NCBI GenBank assembly: GCA_027924585.1
Contig: BSBM01000442.1
Span: 744,001-808,000 of the forward strand
Length of the DNA stretch: 64,000 bases
Direction of reading: 5' to 3'
From: Larix kaempferi
Lineage: Eukaryota > Streptophyta > Pinopsida > Pinales > Pinaceae
Under the pieces are notes generated by a model, which was not told where the DNA came from, ran no database searches, and saw only the letters and a program-made list of their open reading frames with translations. The translations under genes and the position numbers were made by a program. Below are positions 10,693 to 21,819 of this stretch, one piece after another. Numbering within the stretch: position 1 is the stretch's first letter; each line of letters starts with the position of its first letter.

Positions 10693-12647
10693 TCAGAATT
10701 GAAGAGGTTTTTGAAGATAGAGTTCAAAGCTTTCGAGCAACTGGCCGTTTATTAGGCACAATGTCTTCGCTTTCATCAAGTGGATCAAGAGGTGCTGATG
10801 ATGCTGGAGCGTTCTCTGACATGCAAGAATCACCTTCAAGCGAGCGTTTGAATTAAAAGTCTTTGTCTTTACTGATAAGGTCAGCAGGTACTCTTGAGCA
10901 CAAACACGTTGAACAATTTCCAGGAGAGATGTTGGATCATTTGATAGAAGGCACAAATCTTTTGCAGAGACCCCCATGAGTTGTTGCGCATCATCATCAA
11001 AAGCTATGATACCGTGTAATTGTCCAGTAGCATCCACGAGGTCAAGTTTGAGTATGTATCGATAAGCACACTCTGTCAACTCCCCATCACATTTTGCACA
11101 ATGCCAAATATGACCAACTTTGTGGGAATTTTTTTTCATGCATTGTATTCCATCGACAAATAGAGGGCATGCAAGCAAATGAAAGTCATTGATGTTAATA
11201 TGGCTGATTGTAGCAGTAATCGAATACCAAGTTGCTTTCTCAGAGGGTTTGAGAGATTGTAGCGCAGAGATGGATATGCGTTTGCAGTAGCTAGGAGAAG
11301 ACGAGTTGGGTTTTCTGCTCAAAGATGGGGAGGCTGAAGGGAATCCATTGTTAGCAAACCATGATTGAAGAAGTTGAGCTTCCTGGATATCTGGGTTTAT
11401 AACGAGGTTGGTGTTGGAGATTGTTCCAATGGTTTTTCCATTGAACTTTGTAACACGTCCACCTTTTATTGCAAGGATAGGGGGAGTAGCGAAACCTTGA
11501 AGGTTTCCAAGGTGGGCACCCTCAATTGTGCAGTGGTCCCCCCAAAGTGTTATGTCTATCCTATACCCGGACATGTCCCTCAATCCAACTGTTTAGCGAA
11601 TCGTTTTAGAGCCATCCCTTTTGCGTATAGTTGATGCAGGGGAAACATAAATGACAATTCCAATAAGGTCAACCATGGAATTGAGGGGTGTAGTTTTGAT
11701 GTCATGGATAGATTTAAAGTGGAAGCAATGAAAAGGGATAAGTGGGAACTCTTCCAAACATCGTTGAATTTTTTAGGAGGTGTTAAGGAAAATCTCGAAA
11801 GCACTTTTCAAATGGTTGTATGTTGGGTTGACTGGTTTTATTGTGCCATTTGAGACCGTGCAAACTATGCCAACTTGTATTTGGTCATATAATGAGGTGG
11901 CTAGTTCATTGAAAGCAGAGATATGAATCTCATCTCTGGTAGCACTAACAAGGTCAAACCCAAAGAGTTGACCAGGGCCTTTTTGGTTGGTGAAGGCATT
12001 CATACTTGTCTTTGCAGTAACTCGTCCTTGAATGGTCCAAGTTTTGTTGGAAGGATTGAGCGATGTGAATTGAAGAATAGGTGCAACAAGGTTTGGGGTA
12101 GGATTTTGTGAGGAAGGTATTCCGAGTGAAGGGTTTTCAGGATCAAGGGCATTGTTTTATGAAATAGATGAACTGCTGTGGGAGGTAAAGGTAGGGGTGA
12201 AGTTGAAAGGGGATGGGTTTCCAACAATTGTTGTTTCCAATGTGATAATTTCAAATGTGCCCAATGCGATAGTCCTGGAAAGAAGAATTAAGCTAAGTAA
12301 GTATAAGTAAAAAATATGTTACAATTATGAGTGAAAAAAAAAACAAGGCAAACTTGAAATGCAGAAACCAAAGCATACGTTGTATCGTGTATACTGTTGC
12401 ATGTACAGTTGATGACTTTGATGATTGAACCTTCTTGGAGTTGGTGGTTCTCCACAACGCTATTGTAGCTACTTGGAAGCAATGTATCGTGCTTATGAAT
12501 TCCATCAGAGATAGAGATTCGGAAGCGGCTAGTTGCTGAGTTAACAGAGCTTACTTGATTGAGAGCAACAACTTGTACAAGTGGGCATAGGTCTACAACA
12601 CCATGCATCATAAGTGAAATAGCATTTTCGGTCAACGGAGTGTCCAT
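10693..12647 (-). pseudogene. RPA70-like single-stranded-DNA-binding protein carried by the Helitron
   Basis: A complete replication protein A large-subunit architecture in two exons. Exon 1 (12647-12379, ATG at 12647) encodes an RPA1 N-terminal-type domain (VVDLCPLVQVVALNQV...FRISISDG). A GTATGC donor at 12378 and a TTCCAG acceptor ending at 12275 define a ~100-base intron. Exon 2 (from 12274) encodes DNA-binding domain A (NPSNKTWTIQGRVTAK...GPGQLFGFDLV), domain B (NSMVDLIGIVIYVSPAS...DMSGYRIDITLWG) and domain C with its zinc ribbon (ACP...IQC...WHCAKCDG) followed by AYRYILKLDLVDATGQ. Plant Helitrons often carry RPA genes next to Rep/helicase, which fits the position here. In-frame stops occur in the linker (about 12157), before domain B (about 11777) and within B (about 11595), so it is inactive. 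The C-terminal end after domain C is uncertain. Confidence 0.88.
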
Positions 12648-13189
12648 ACCATGGTAGTGAGAATAGTTGGACTACAAAAGTAAGCTGGAAAAAGGGGCGA
12701 TATTGATATTAAGTATAAAGATAACAGGTGTAGGAGAACATGGCAAAAGATCATTTGATATCTCCAGCAATACATAGCAATATTTGTGGAAAGAATAGAC
12801 AAATGAATGGTTTGAAATTTGGTTTCCTTTTACCAATGAACCTGCCTATTAGAGTAATAAGTAAACATGTAGAAACAACATCATAGATTCGTTATTTTGT
12901 TTTGAAACATATATTGTATATTATCGGAAGAGTTAAGATGTGATAGTAGGTTAAAAGAGTAGTCAAGATGTTAATCAAGCAGAAAGTTGTCAGGTTCTAA
13001 TTAACTGTTTAAGAGCATAGGAAAAGGAGCACAATATATAGAAATATGACTTGGTTATTAGAAAGGAGGCATTATTCTGGATATAAAACATGTTGATGAA
13101 CATGTGAGGTGCTTCTCTTTTTTTTTAATCTCATTTTTTTTGTTGAATGCAATCGACAGGTGGTCGACCAATGATAAGGAAGGCCGTCG
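12648..13189. other. 5' flank of the RPA-like gene, no gene seen
   Basis: AT-rich and without coding signal. It should contain the promoter of the minus-strand RPA-like gene and possibly the Helitron 5' end, but neither is clear. Confidence 0.4.
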
Positions 13190-13820
13190 ACGAGTGTCGA
13201 GGAAAATAGGTCGACACGTAGCGACTTGAAAACCCCCATCTTGAAAGCCTTGGCCAGGTCGACGCATAGGGTTGCTTTAAAATTTGGTCGCGCTCGGATG
13301 AGTTACAGATTTGGTCGATGACTAATTTCACTTGATATTATTTATATGGTCGATGTGTGTTATGTCACTATGCTTTTCTATATTTGTGGGCCAAGTGTGT
13401 TTTTAAAAGTGTAGTCGATGATGTAATTGGTCGATTCACTAAAAGTAGTGAATACTAATTTTGGAAAAAAATAAGTGGTCGGGGTTCGACAGGTGAAATT
13501 TGGTCGGGATTGGACAATATATGGTGAGTAAAAGTGGTCATTTTGTTGTAAAAGAAGCCGTGTCTTTAAAATTAGTCGAAGTTGTAAAATTTTGATGGTC
13601 ATTTCGCGTTGCTGGTGTTTAACCAATGGTTTTATTATTCTCTGGCATCAACACAACTAAAATGAGGTCGACCAAATGTGTAACTCGTTGCAAGTCGACC
13701 AAATGTGTAACTCGTCGAAGGGAAACCAAATTGTAAATCAACCCTATGCGTCGACCTGACCAAGGCTTTCAAGATGGGGGTTTCCAAGTCGCCATGCGTC
13801 GACCTATTTTGCTCGACACG
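13190..13820. repeat. Fold-back repeat with TCGAC-rich arms
   Basis: Arm 13190-13322 and arm 13668-13820 are inverted copies. The core pair 13194-13273 and 13739-13819 reads almost base for base, sharing CCTATGCGTCGACCT and TTTCAAGATGGGGGTTT. The loop is ~345 bases without a gene. Each arm ends in one or two GACCAAATSTGTAACTC units. Confidence 0.8.
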
Positions 13821-13889
13821 CGTAGAACCTTTTGAATCCTATATAATCTTTAGTTTTATTGCATTCAAAATTTATCCTGTAATGATTTG

Positions 13890-14785
13890 TTCTAATGTCT
13901 TGAAAAATATGTTATGTCCCTTTACCTAATATGCACCATATGTTGATAAAGACTGTCGAGGATCTGCTGAGAAAATTTCTTAATATTCTGGCGACGGTCG
14001 ATGATGAATTTTCTGGTTGATGAAGTAATCTGATCGAAATGGTCGATAGTACAGGCAAAAAAATAATGATTGACATATCCATACTTTCACCAATGATGGT
14101 ATTGGCCAAAAAGCTTCAAACGGTCAACTCGTAGATCTCGACGTCATGAGACTGCATGGTAGTCGGATCTCTGTTTGACCAAGACTGTGGTTCGATATTG
14201 TCTATCTTTAGGAAACTCTTATATACACATCATTATTGTATCCAAGCCGACAGCTGACTACTTATCTTCCTTGTCGGTGGTCAACAGTTCAAATAAAGTA
14301 TATGCATTTAAACGTCTAGTTGTTTTGGTCGTTGATCTTTTTATCTCAAAGGAACCACTCTTAGTCAATTCTAATGTTGGTCGACTTGCATAGTTGACAT
14401 AAGCAAGAATATCATCCTGGTCGCCGCTGAATCATTGGTCACTGATCAATGGACGCTCGACGGAATTCAATGGTGACAAAACTTTCTTGTCGACTATTTT
14501 TCAATTATCGCATCAACTATCGGCTCGAATGGAAAACACCGATGGATTACCGAAGGACTGCTCACCATCGTGGATATTGATGTTAATTTTGCAGACAAAG
14601 GATAAATTATTCATCATTTTCTTTGTATTTGGCATTATTCTGTTAGGCAGTATTCCTAGGAAATTAACCACTTGAATATTAACTATGTGGTCGAATTGAT
14701 GGACATTTTGGTTTAGCCGGCTCCATCAATATTTGTAATAAGTTGTTTTGAGAACCTTATTTTTAAATTTCCTATGAGAACCTTG
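13890..14785 (-). repeat. Right inner inverted arm
   Basis: Reverse-complement partner of 4787-5460. Blocks 14190-14785, 14100-14130 and 13890-13935 follow the left arm in order, with an extra segment at 13936-14095 that the left arm lacks. Confidence 0.75.
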
Positions 14786-15364
14786 CTTTTAAATATTAAA
14801 TAGGAACAGGGAGAACAAGATAGGATTGTTCATATACCAGATGCCTAAATTAAAGATTATTTTTATGGAAGACCTAACTTTTCTGGGAGACAAAAACTGT
14901 TGCAGTGCAAATTATCTGACCAAGTTAGTAGAAAACATATATTGATAAACACAAGGAAATCAATATATACGAGTCAAGGACCCTTTCGTCTTAGGCCACT
15001 AAATAAATCACATACATGATCAAATACTAACTTTAAAGATTGAACATACAAGTAATACGAGTAAATAAATGACGGTGCACTGACAGAAACAGACTCTAAT
15101 TTCTAACAAAAAAACACCCAAAAATACAGCAGAACCTTCTTTGTAAATATTAAACAGGAACAGGGTTTAGAATGGGGTAATTATAACAAGAAATATGAGT
15201 TTTGTTTTAGAGGAGAACCTTGTTTTTTAGTAGAAAACAAGAGTTTTTGGCTCCTCAAGAGGGTTGTTGCTCCGTGAAACAGGAACAAATTGATGGCGAT
15301 TTGAATGCTGAGAAAAAAAATGAGATGATGTCACAATAACATTAGTAAACAACAAAACAATCAC
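14786..15364. other. AT-rich insertion in the right arm, no gene seen
   Basis: It has no counterpart in the left arm. Short repeated blocks such as TAAATATTAAAYAGGAACAGGG occur near 14791 and 15145. No coding signal is seen. Confidence 0.4.
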
Positions 15365-16270
15365 AGAGGTTTTACTCATTGAATTTTATCAACGATTAAG
15401 AGTAAAGGCGGTGCATCGGTGTCTGAGCACATTTAACCATTGTTGCATTGAAATATGTTCTCCTATCCCCACAGGAAAGAATGTCCAGGAGGTCCAATCC
15501 GTCAAATCCAAATATACGTCGATAGAAAGAGATCGGTACTACTGAACCAAAGTTCATAACTTGGTGATGGATTAAACCTAAAGAAATCAATGTTCACGTG
15601 GGTAACCTTATGGAAGGTTGTTCAATGTCCAATCTGTTATTGAATGCTGAAGTTTCTAATAAAAAATGTACATCTCGTAAGCTTTTCCCATGCAAAGCTG
15701 CACCGGTTCTTTACACTGCATCAACCAAAATGCTGGCGAGTTTGGTTGTATTTGTGCGTTGACAGGTATTGGCTTTTGCCATCCAAAGCTGCACCCCCTG
15801 TTTACATTGCATCAACCCAAATTATTCCGAGTTTCGTTGTATTTGTGCGTCAAGAGGTATCACTAGCAATTGTTTCCCTGTGACTCTAACACTTGCAGCG
15901 AATTGGTCGGCAACATTTAACCATTGTTGCATTAAAATCCAAGAGGTCCAATCCGTCAAATCCAGATATACGTCGATAGGCACAGATTGGTACTACTGAA
16001 CCAGAGTTCATAACTTCATGATGGATTGAACCCAAAGAAATAAATGTTGATGTGGGTAACGTTATGGAAGGTTGTTCAATGTCCAATCCGTCATTGAATG
16101 CTCAAGTTTCTAATAAAAAATGTAGATCTCGTAAGCTTTTTCCATGCAGAGCTCGACCACCTGCTTACACTGCATCAACCCAAATACTGTCCAGTTTGGT
16201 TGTATTTGTGCGCTGACAGGTATTGGTAGCCACCTTTTCGCTGTGACTCTTAACACTTTCCAACGAAACG
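15365..16270 (-). pseudogene. Tandemly duplicated fragment of an unidentified gene
   Basis: Two diverged tandem copies (about 15365-15880 and 15890-16270) encode, on the minus strand, related peptides: SIHHEVMNSGSVVPICAYRR and IHHQVMNFGSVVPISFYRR, followed in both by FGFDGLDLLD or SGFDGLDLLD. A second conserved piece reads PVSAQIQPNWTVFGLMQCKQ. Reading frames are broken and neither copy is complete. I do not recognise the source gene. The position, inserted in one arm of the inverted repeat, suggests captured host sequence, but capture is inference. Confidence 0.5.
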
Positions 16271-16339
16271 GGTCGAAGGTAGTCGACCATTTGGAACCAT
16301 TCGTCAAACACGACCGACCATTGGAACAGTTACACCAAA

Positions 16340-16415
16340 TAAAGGGATAGGTGGTCGATCACTTTGGTCGACCCTCAAGCTTGGTCGAGCCCACTACAAG
16401 GTGACTTTATCTATA
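16340..16415 (-). repeat. Right outer inverted repeat
   Basis: Reverse-complement partner of 4311-4395, ending at GACTTTATCTATA. The next bases (TTGTATTTGG) have no match outside 4311. Confidence 0.65.
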
Positions 16416-16633
16416 TTGTATTTGGTCGACCACTCCGGGTCAATACTTATTTTTGGTTGAATTGTAAAATATGATCAATGGCTATGAAGGGCATGTAATC
16501 AAGATGACTAATTCAGTCACATCTGATGTTTATCTTACGCATTAATTGGTCGAGTATGTAAAAATAGTCGAGTAATTATTTAAAAATATGGTCGATGTAA
16601 CATTGTCGGGACATGTAGTTTGAGTCTATACAT

Positions 16634-16816
16634 CATATGGTCGATAAAAAGAATGATATGCTATTTGGTCAAGTGATAAGTCATTTTATTTGAGAATATG
16701 CGACCAAAAGAGAGTTTTCGTCGATACATGTGGCATAGTATATGTTAAAGTTCATATCAAATAAAATGACTTATCACTTGACCAAATAGCATATAATTTT
16801 GTTTATCGACCATATG
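16634..16816. repeat. Short fold-back (palindromic) repeat
   Basis: Arms 16634-16693 and 16757-16816 are inverted copies with few mismatches, sharing CTATTTGGTCAAGTGATAAG. The ~63-base loop matches 4465-4525 in inverted orientation. The size and structure are MITE-like. No target duplication was identified. Confidence 0.8.
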
Positions 16817-17136
16817 GGCGAACTTTTCCCATTTCTGCCGACGCCAGCCAAAGCGGTCGGTGTGAACCCACCAAAAATGCGACATGGTCGGCGGTCCAAC
16901 TCTAGTTGGCAGGTAGACATAAAGCAACAACTCTAGTCGGTAGGTAGACATAAAGCAATATTTTAATGAGTTGATGGTCTTTTGATTGAGCACACTTGTT
17001 TCCTTGGTTAGCAGCAATATAATTTAATGGAAACATAAATTTCCTGAAGTAACGTTACCTGCAAATAGTCTGAAAACGCTTCATTACCATGACAAAATTC
17101 ATTTTCACCTTTGTTCGAGAATGGATGCACAATCCC

Positions 17137-17246
17137 TGCAAACCAGTCAGTTGCATTGGTCGAGTCTCCAAACCAGTCGGTTGCATTGGTCGAGGGCTGT
17201 CTCCAGTCGGTTGCATTAATCGAGTCTCCAAACCAGTCGGTTGCAT
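17137..17246 (+). repeat. Tandem repeat, four ~34-base units
   Basis: Four units of CCAGTCGGTTGCATTGGTCG-type sequence separated by AGTCTCCAAA or a variant. The units are imperfect. Flanking DNA (16817-17136 and 17247-17700) shows GGTCGG/TCGACC motifs but no gene. Confidence 0.75.
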
Positions 17247-17699
17247 GAAAACAATTTGTCAGGGACATAATCATCATCTACCATTGAAACCCCCAATTTG
17301 TCGACATATGAGCAACTTAATCTGAGCAATAATAAAGGTCGATTGAGTATTGTAATAGCCTAGATTTGCCTAAACTATCGACCATTTCGATCAAATTAGT
17401 TAATAGTCAAATTAATATTTTTTTGTTTATTCCCGTATTCGTACATTCACTTTTAGGGAATATGTATGGTTAACCTTCATTTTTTAACGGGTCGAAGTTC
17501 ATTAAAAATTTGAAACAACCTTCCAAACGCTTTATGATCTGCAAATACCTGATATTTCATTCAATAATGGTCGCTGACGGATATGAGTTAATTTCGGAAT
17601 ATGCATTTTCCGTTTATAATATATCAATAACCACCGCGTCAGGGTGCTTTGTTTCGAATGGCCTGAACGTCAACAAAGACGACCGAAGATAAAATATGA

Positions 17700-17850
17700 A
17701 TTCTCCTGCAAAGAAAACCATAAGAGTAAAAAATATATGGGGCCAAAGCGGAAAACACATGGCAGGATTCCATTCGCTCTATAAGCGAGGAATCTAGCAG
17801 ATGTGGATGGTCATGCTTCTCGTTGGTGAAACGCCTACGACGTAATTATT
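17700..17850 (-). pseudogene. Copied promoter and start codon of a methyltransferase-like paralogue
   Basis: Positions 17761-17850 match 22547-22636 without gaps (roughly 88% identity by eye). The match covers the 5' flank and ATG of the methyltransferase pseudogene at 21820-22559. Read on the minus strand, an ATG is followed by ESCH here and ECCH there, and the similarity then ends. This looks like a broken paralogue or a duplicated 5' end. Confidence 0.55.
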
Positions 17851-20797
17851 ATTTAAAAAAAATAAAAATACAAAATCTAGAGGTCTTGATTCCGCACTAT
17901 ATTCTTACCCAGTCATTTCTGAGTTCAAAGATGTATTTCCAAGGCCATCTACCATCTACCACACACACATATATATATATTTCTAAAACATTTCCAAAAA
18001 CTATAAATATTTAAATTTAAATATATAAAAACTATAAACATTTCCACACCATAAATATTTAAATTTACAACATTAATACATTTTAACCTTCCAATATATT
18101 TTTGTATTTGTTTGAACACAGCTAACCCTCTGTACTTCATCTGGCTCCCTCCACACATTCGACTCTGCACACTCACCGTGCCACCCTACGGATCCCAACT
18201 CGCTTCCTTCCATGCTTTCTGCACCAACTATCACCGTCAAGCTCCGTCCACCGCTCCCGTTCTCAGCTCACGTCCATCAATTATCTCCCATGCCCTAGCT
18301 GCGCGAAGGCCCACGCCACCCTTCGCATCACCGTCGTCCAATCGGCCCTAGGGATCCATGAGGGGGCCTTTAGCTGCATTCCAACCGCGTGGGCCACATG
18401 CAAGACTTCACTCCATCCTCTTAAGAGGCTTAGCCTCACACGCGTGGGGCTTGGTCCCCCTTTCAGCCGGTGGGTCTACTCGGCTTAGCGCTTGGACTTA
18501 GAGTTGGTTTTTGACTTGTGATGTGCAGCATGAGTGGCTTGTGGCTTGCAGGTGAAGGCGCTGAGAGCTGCCGAGTATGGAAACATTGGTATCCTAAAAG
18601 AGTTCGAGTGAGTTCATGCTCAGGTTAAGAGTTATGTTCCCTGTGATTTTAGAAGAGGTACGGTAATTGTATCATCTTCATCCGCTGGCACTACAGAATT
18701 AGGTCGTTAATAGTCCAAGGGGCTAGGCGGATAAGGGCTGTGGTGGTTGATTCATCCGACAACGTGCAAGAAAATTCATGGCAGTTTTTGAAGCGAAAGG
18801 AGCAAGCTTGGTCAGTTACAAAGGTATCGCATCCTTACGTACCTATTATAGATCGTACTCTTTTATATAGGAAATGTATATGCTTGTTTAGGGTTGCGTC
18901 GTCTTCTTAACCTACACACGTAGTGTAATGAGCAGTCTCCATTGTGACTTAGCGCTTGAGCTTGGGCGCTAACTTGTGCATTGTGTTGACATGGAACTTG
19001 GTATAAGGCATCATTTCTCAGACCATGGGGAAACTTTGACACAGGTTGCCACTGCGACGGTGACGCCGCTACTAAACGTGGAAGTGGCACAGAACAAGCT
19101 CTTGGATCTTGTCTGCAAGGGGCTGTTAGTGGAAAATTTTCCCTTCTCAGTGTATAATTTGTATGTTCATGTCACGTCCCCATTTTGACCCTATTACATT
19201 AAAATTGTAAATGATGTAAATATCATTATTAAATCATGTTGAGGAGCTAAAGACCAAGGCCCCGCCATTGATTTATCGTTTTATGTATCGGCAATTAAAA
19301 ATCGATGCATATGGTTCTTGTGCTAGCCACGCACAATAGAAATTATGACATCATGTAAATATGAATTTTTAATGAAATACCCACAACTAGCTATGCAATG
19401 CAACAAGAGATGGGGACATGATTTTACAAGGAATAGGGAGGGAAATTATTCAAACCCTCGAGCCAATGGTGTTAATCCAAATGTCAATGAAGGAACCCAT
19501 AAACCCTCAACTACCCATTTTGACTTATGTACCCAATCATTTAATTCTTCCAAGAGTTGGTTGAAGTAGGTAATGCCTTGGGAATGGAAAGGTGTGGCAG
19601 CCAATTTCGTGTATGGGCAAGCCATCAATCTGGGAAATTGTATTTTTTCTTCTTGGGCAAGAAAACACCCACAAAATTGTGCCCAAATCCATTCTTCACC
19701 CATGGCCTTTGCTCTCTCACACAGTCTGAGCTAGCTGGGGCTTCCTCCTTCACATTTTGCATCATTTTCCTGCATTTTCCATGGCTGGGAACTCGTTTTT
19801 GGTTGGTACAGTGACTGGGAGAGGAGAACCACGATTTGGGGGTGTGATGGAGGCTGTTTTTGCTCCTGGAATGTCCATGAATGTTTTTTGAAAACGAATT
19901 TGCCCTCCCAGGGGTGATTCCCCATTTATCATTTCATTTTTGGTTGCCCATGTTTTTCTTCATACCAAACACTTGTGATTTTGCTGTTATGTGCATCCCT
20001 GTTTTAGTTTGAACTTGTGAGCAAGAAATTAGGAGTGGAAGAGGACCAGAATTGGCTTGATAAACCTAGTGAGGAGAGTAACCTCTCAGAAAGATCAAAA
20101 GGGTTGGCTACTCTTCTATGCACACCTTGAACAACACTAGAATGGAAGATATGGCCTGAGGGACTGTGTATTAGTGAAGGGAATACTTCCTTGTGTGGGG
20201 TGTGTAGGCATTGTGGGTGCCAAGCTAGATAGATCTTGTAGAGGTATCCATAGCTCTGTGTTTGAGCTCACTAGCTTAACAATTCATTCCCTCCCCTTTT
20301 GCCTTAGCAGCTTGATAAACCCAACCGTGGATTGGCTTGGTTGATTCTGGTGTATTTTGGCTATGTGTGAGTCTGTTGTTCCCTTTTTCCTTGTAGAAAT
20401 CATGCCCAGCTTGGGGGTGGCCATTGTGTTGCGAAATTGATGAGCACAACTGGCCTATGGTTGGGTGGAACGTTGCAGTTGCATAGCCAGTTGCTCGGGA
20501 CTACTTCGTTTCAAGATAAGTACTCTCTTGTATAAATTCTGCAATGTCTTTATTTAATATCTGTCATGAAAATGTTGAATGTATGTTAGATATGTAGATG
20601 ATTTTAATTCCGTTGTGTTTCTTACAATATGCATATGTATGTGTATTTTTATTATCAATGAGTTTACTTAATTCACATGGGGTTAGATGCCCAATTTTAG
20701 CATCACGTTCTCTCAATATCGCCAGTATGATGGGAGGGGACGTGGTAGTTCATCGTCAGAGATATTGCTTGTTGTTATAATCTTGGATTGGAGTGAT
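17851..20797. other. No recognised gene; AT-rich then GC-richer spacer
   Basis: 17851-18110 is very AT-rich. 18120-18500 is richer in C and has proline/serine-rich plus-strand reading that I do not trust as coding. 18550-18800 and 18890-19170 have short open stretches that I cannot assign to a family. 19200-20790 contains no coding pattern I recognise. Confidence 0.35.
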
Positions 20798-20967
20798 ATG
20801 GCCCGCGAGAAAATAGAGATCAAGAGAATAGCTAACGCTTCGGCTAGGCAGGTCACGTTTTCGAAGAGGAGGGGTCTGTAAAAAAAAGCTCGAGAGTTAT
20901 CGACTTTATGTGAAGCGGATATAACCCTCATCTCAACTGGGAATCTTTACGATTACTCCGGCTCCAG
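20798..20967 (+). pseudogene. MADS-box first-exon fragment (SVP/STMADS11-like)
   Basis: MADS-box transcription factors bind CArG boxes through the N-terminal ~60-residue domain. ATG 20798 opens MAREKIEIKRIANASARQVT, then FSKRRGL, a TAA at codon 28 (20879-20881), then KKARELSTLCEADITLI and STGNLYDYSGS. The normal residue at the stop is Phe. About two residues are missing before STG. The fragment ends at CCAG/GTACTC, a plausible donor, as expected for MADS exon 1. No K-box exons are seen downstream within the window. The MAREKI start and ASARQVTFSKRR core point to the SVP/StMADS11 group, but subfamily placement is tentative. Confidence 0.88.
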
Positions 20968-21819
20968 GTACTCATTATAGCATTATCCCCATGTTTTTTT
21001 TTCCATACAATAGGTTATTAACGTTATAAACATGAGATATCTATGTGTATTTCTGTTTATTGATGTTGCAAACATTATTGATCTGCGGAATATATGTTCT
21101 TCTCATCAAGTCAAGAAAATGAAGATTCTTGTTCATCAACTATATAATTATTTACTGTCGCTTCTCTTTGGTATGCACCCATGCTTGCACCCGGTGGGTC
21201 TTCTTCGCATACTTTCACATAACTGCTGATAGGAAGTATTGCAACTCATCAGCTGCCTTTTTGGTATTATCAATCTCGAAGCACGTTTCAGACTCTGTAG
21301 CTGAGGCCATCTTTAGGAGAAAGGATATCTCCATATTAAGATTATTTAAGAATTATCTCTACAATCTAGAACATGATACACTGAATAATTCAGCAAAAAC
21401 ATACGTCCCCACAAAGACAAATGCAAATTAAATTCGAGGAAACAATTCGACCAAATTTATGTAATCATTTTCAAATTTATTTGACCAATTCGACCAAATT
21501 TAAGAACTATGATTTAAAAAGTTGAGGTCGAAACCCCTATCTTAAACTCATTAATTTATGCCCACATATTTACTAAAATGATCATACAGGAATCATGATT
21601 GAATTTCCCATCTAAGTTACTACAGCTTGGTTTAAGGTCCATAAGGATAACAAAAATCATGACAATACAAATAGAGTGCTTTATGCAATTGTAATGTACA
21701 GATTTTACAGTCATGCCGCTATTTTCTTCCCAGATCATGATCCTTCAGATGAATTTATGCATAAATTGCATGTTCCTAAATTCCCTGAATATATGCTGTT
21801 GGGTTGCATCTGAGCTTCA
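20968..21819. other. No gene seen
   Basis: AT-rich. It includes a small patch at about 21440-21500 with TTCGACCAAATTT motifs like those of the repeat arms in the first 17 kb. I found no further MADS exons. Confidence 0.4.

Larger units (their letters stand above)
4311..16415 (-). mobile_element. 12.1-kb segment with inverted ends carrying a Helitron gene set (compound or nested element)
   Basis: The sequence from 4311 (TATAGATAAAGTCAC...) recurs inverted, ending at 16415, and about 80-90 bases match at each end. Inner arms 4787-5460 and 13890-14785 are also inverted copies of each other. Between the arms sit an RPA70-like gene and a Rep/helicase gene, both on the minus strand. Known Helitrons lack long terminal inverted repeats. 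Either a Helitron inserted into a TIR or fold-back element, or two copies of the arm family flank it, or the whole is one unusual unit. The outermost 11 bases are symmetric, so a short TA-type target duplication cannot be told from the repeat itself. Helitron ends (5' TC, 3' hairpin plus CTRR) were not located. Confidence 0.5.

Noticed and set aside
4326-16397. CACTAC at about 16392 and GTAGTG at about 4330 as ends of a CACTA transposon
   Set aside because: The two motifs point outward, not inward, and homology continues on both sides of each, so they are internal to the inverted repeat and not CACTA termini. No CACTA transposase was recognised.
18112-19925. Several 60-85-codon frames as candidate genes
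   Set aside because: No family signature, splice structure or consistent strand. They are likely chance frames in GC-richer DNA.
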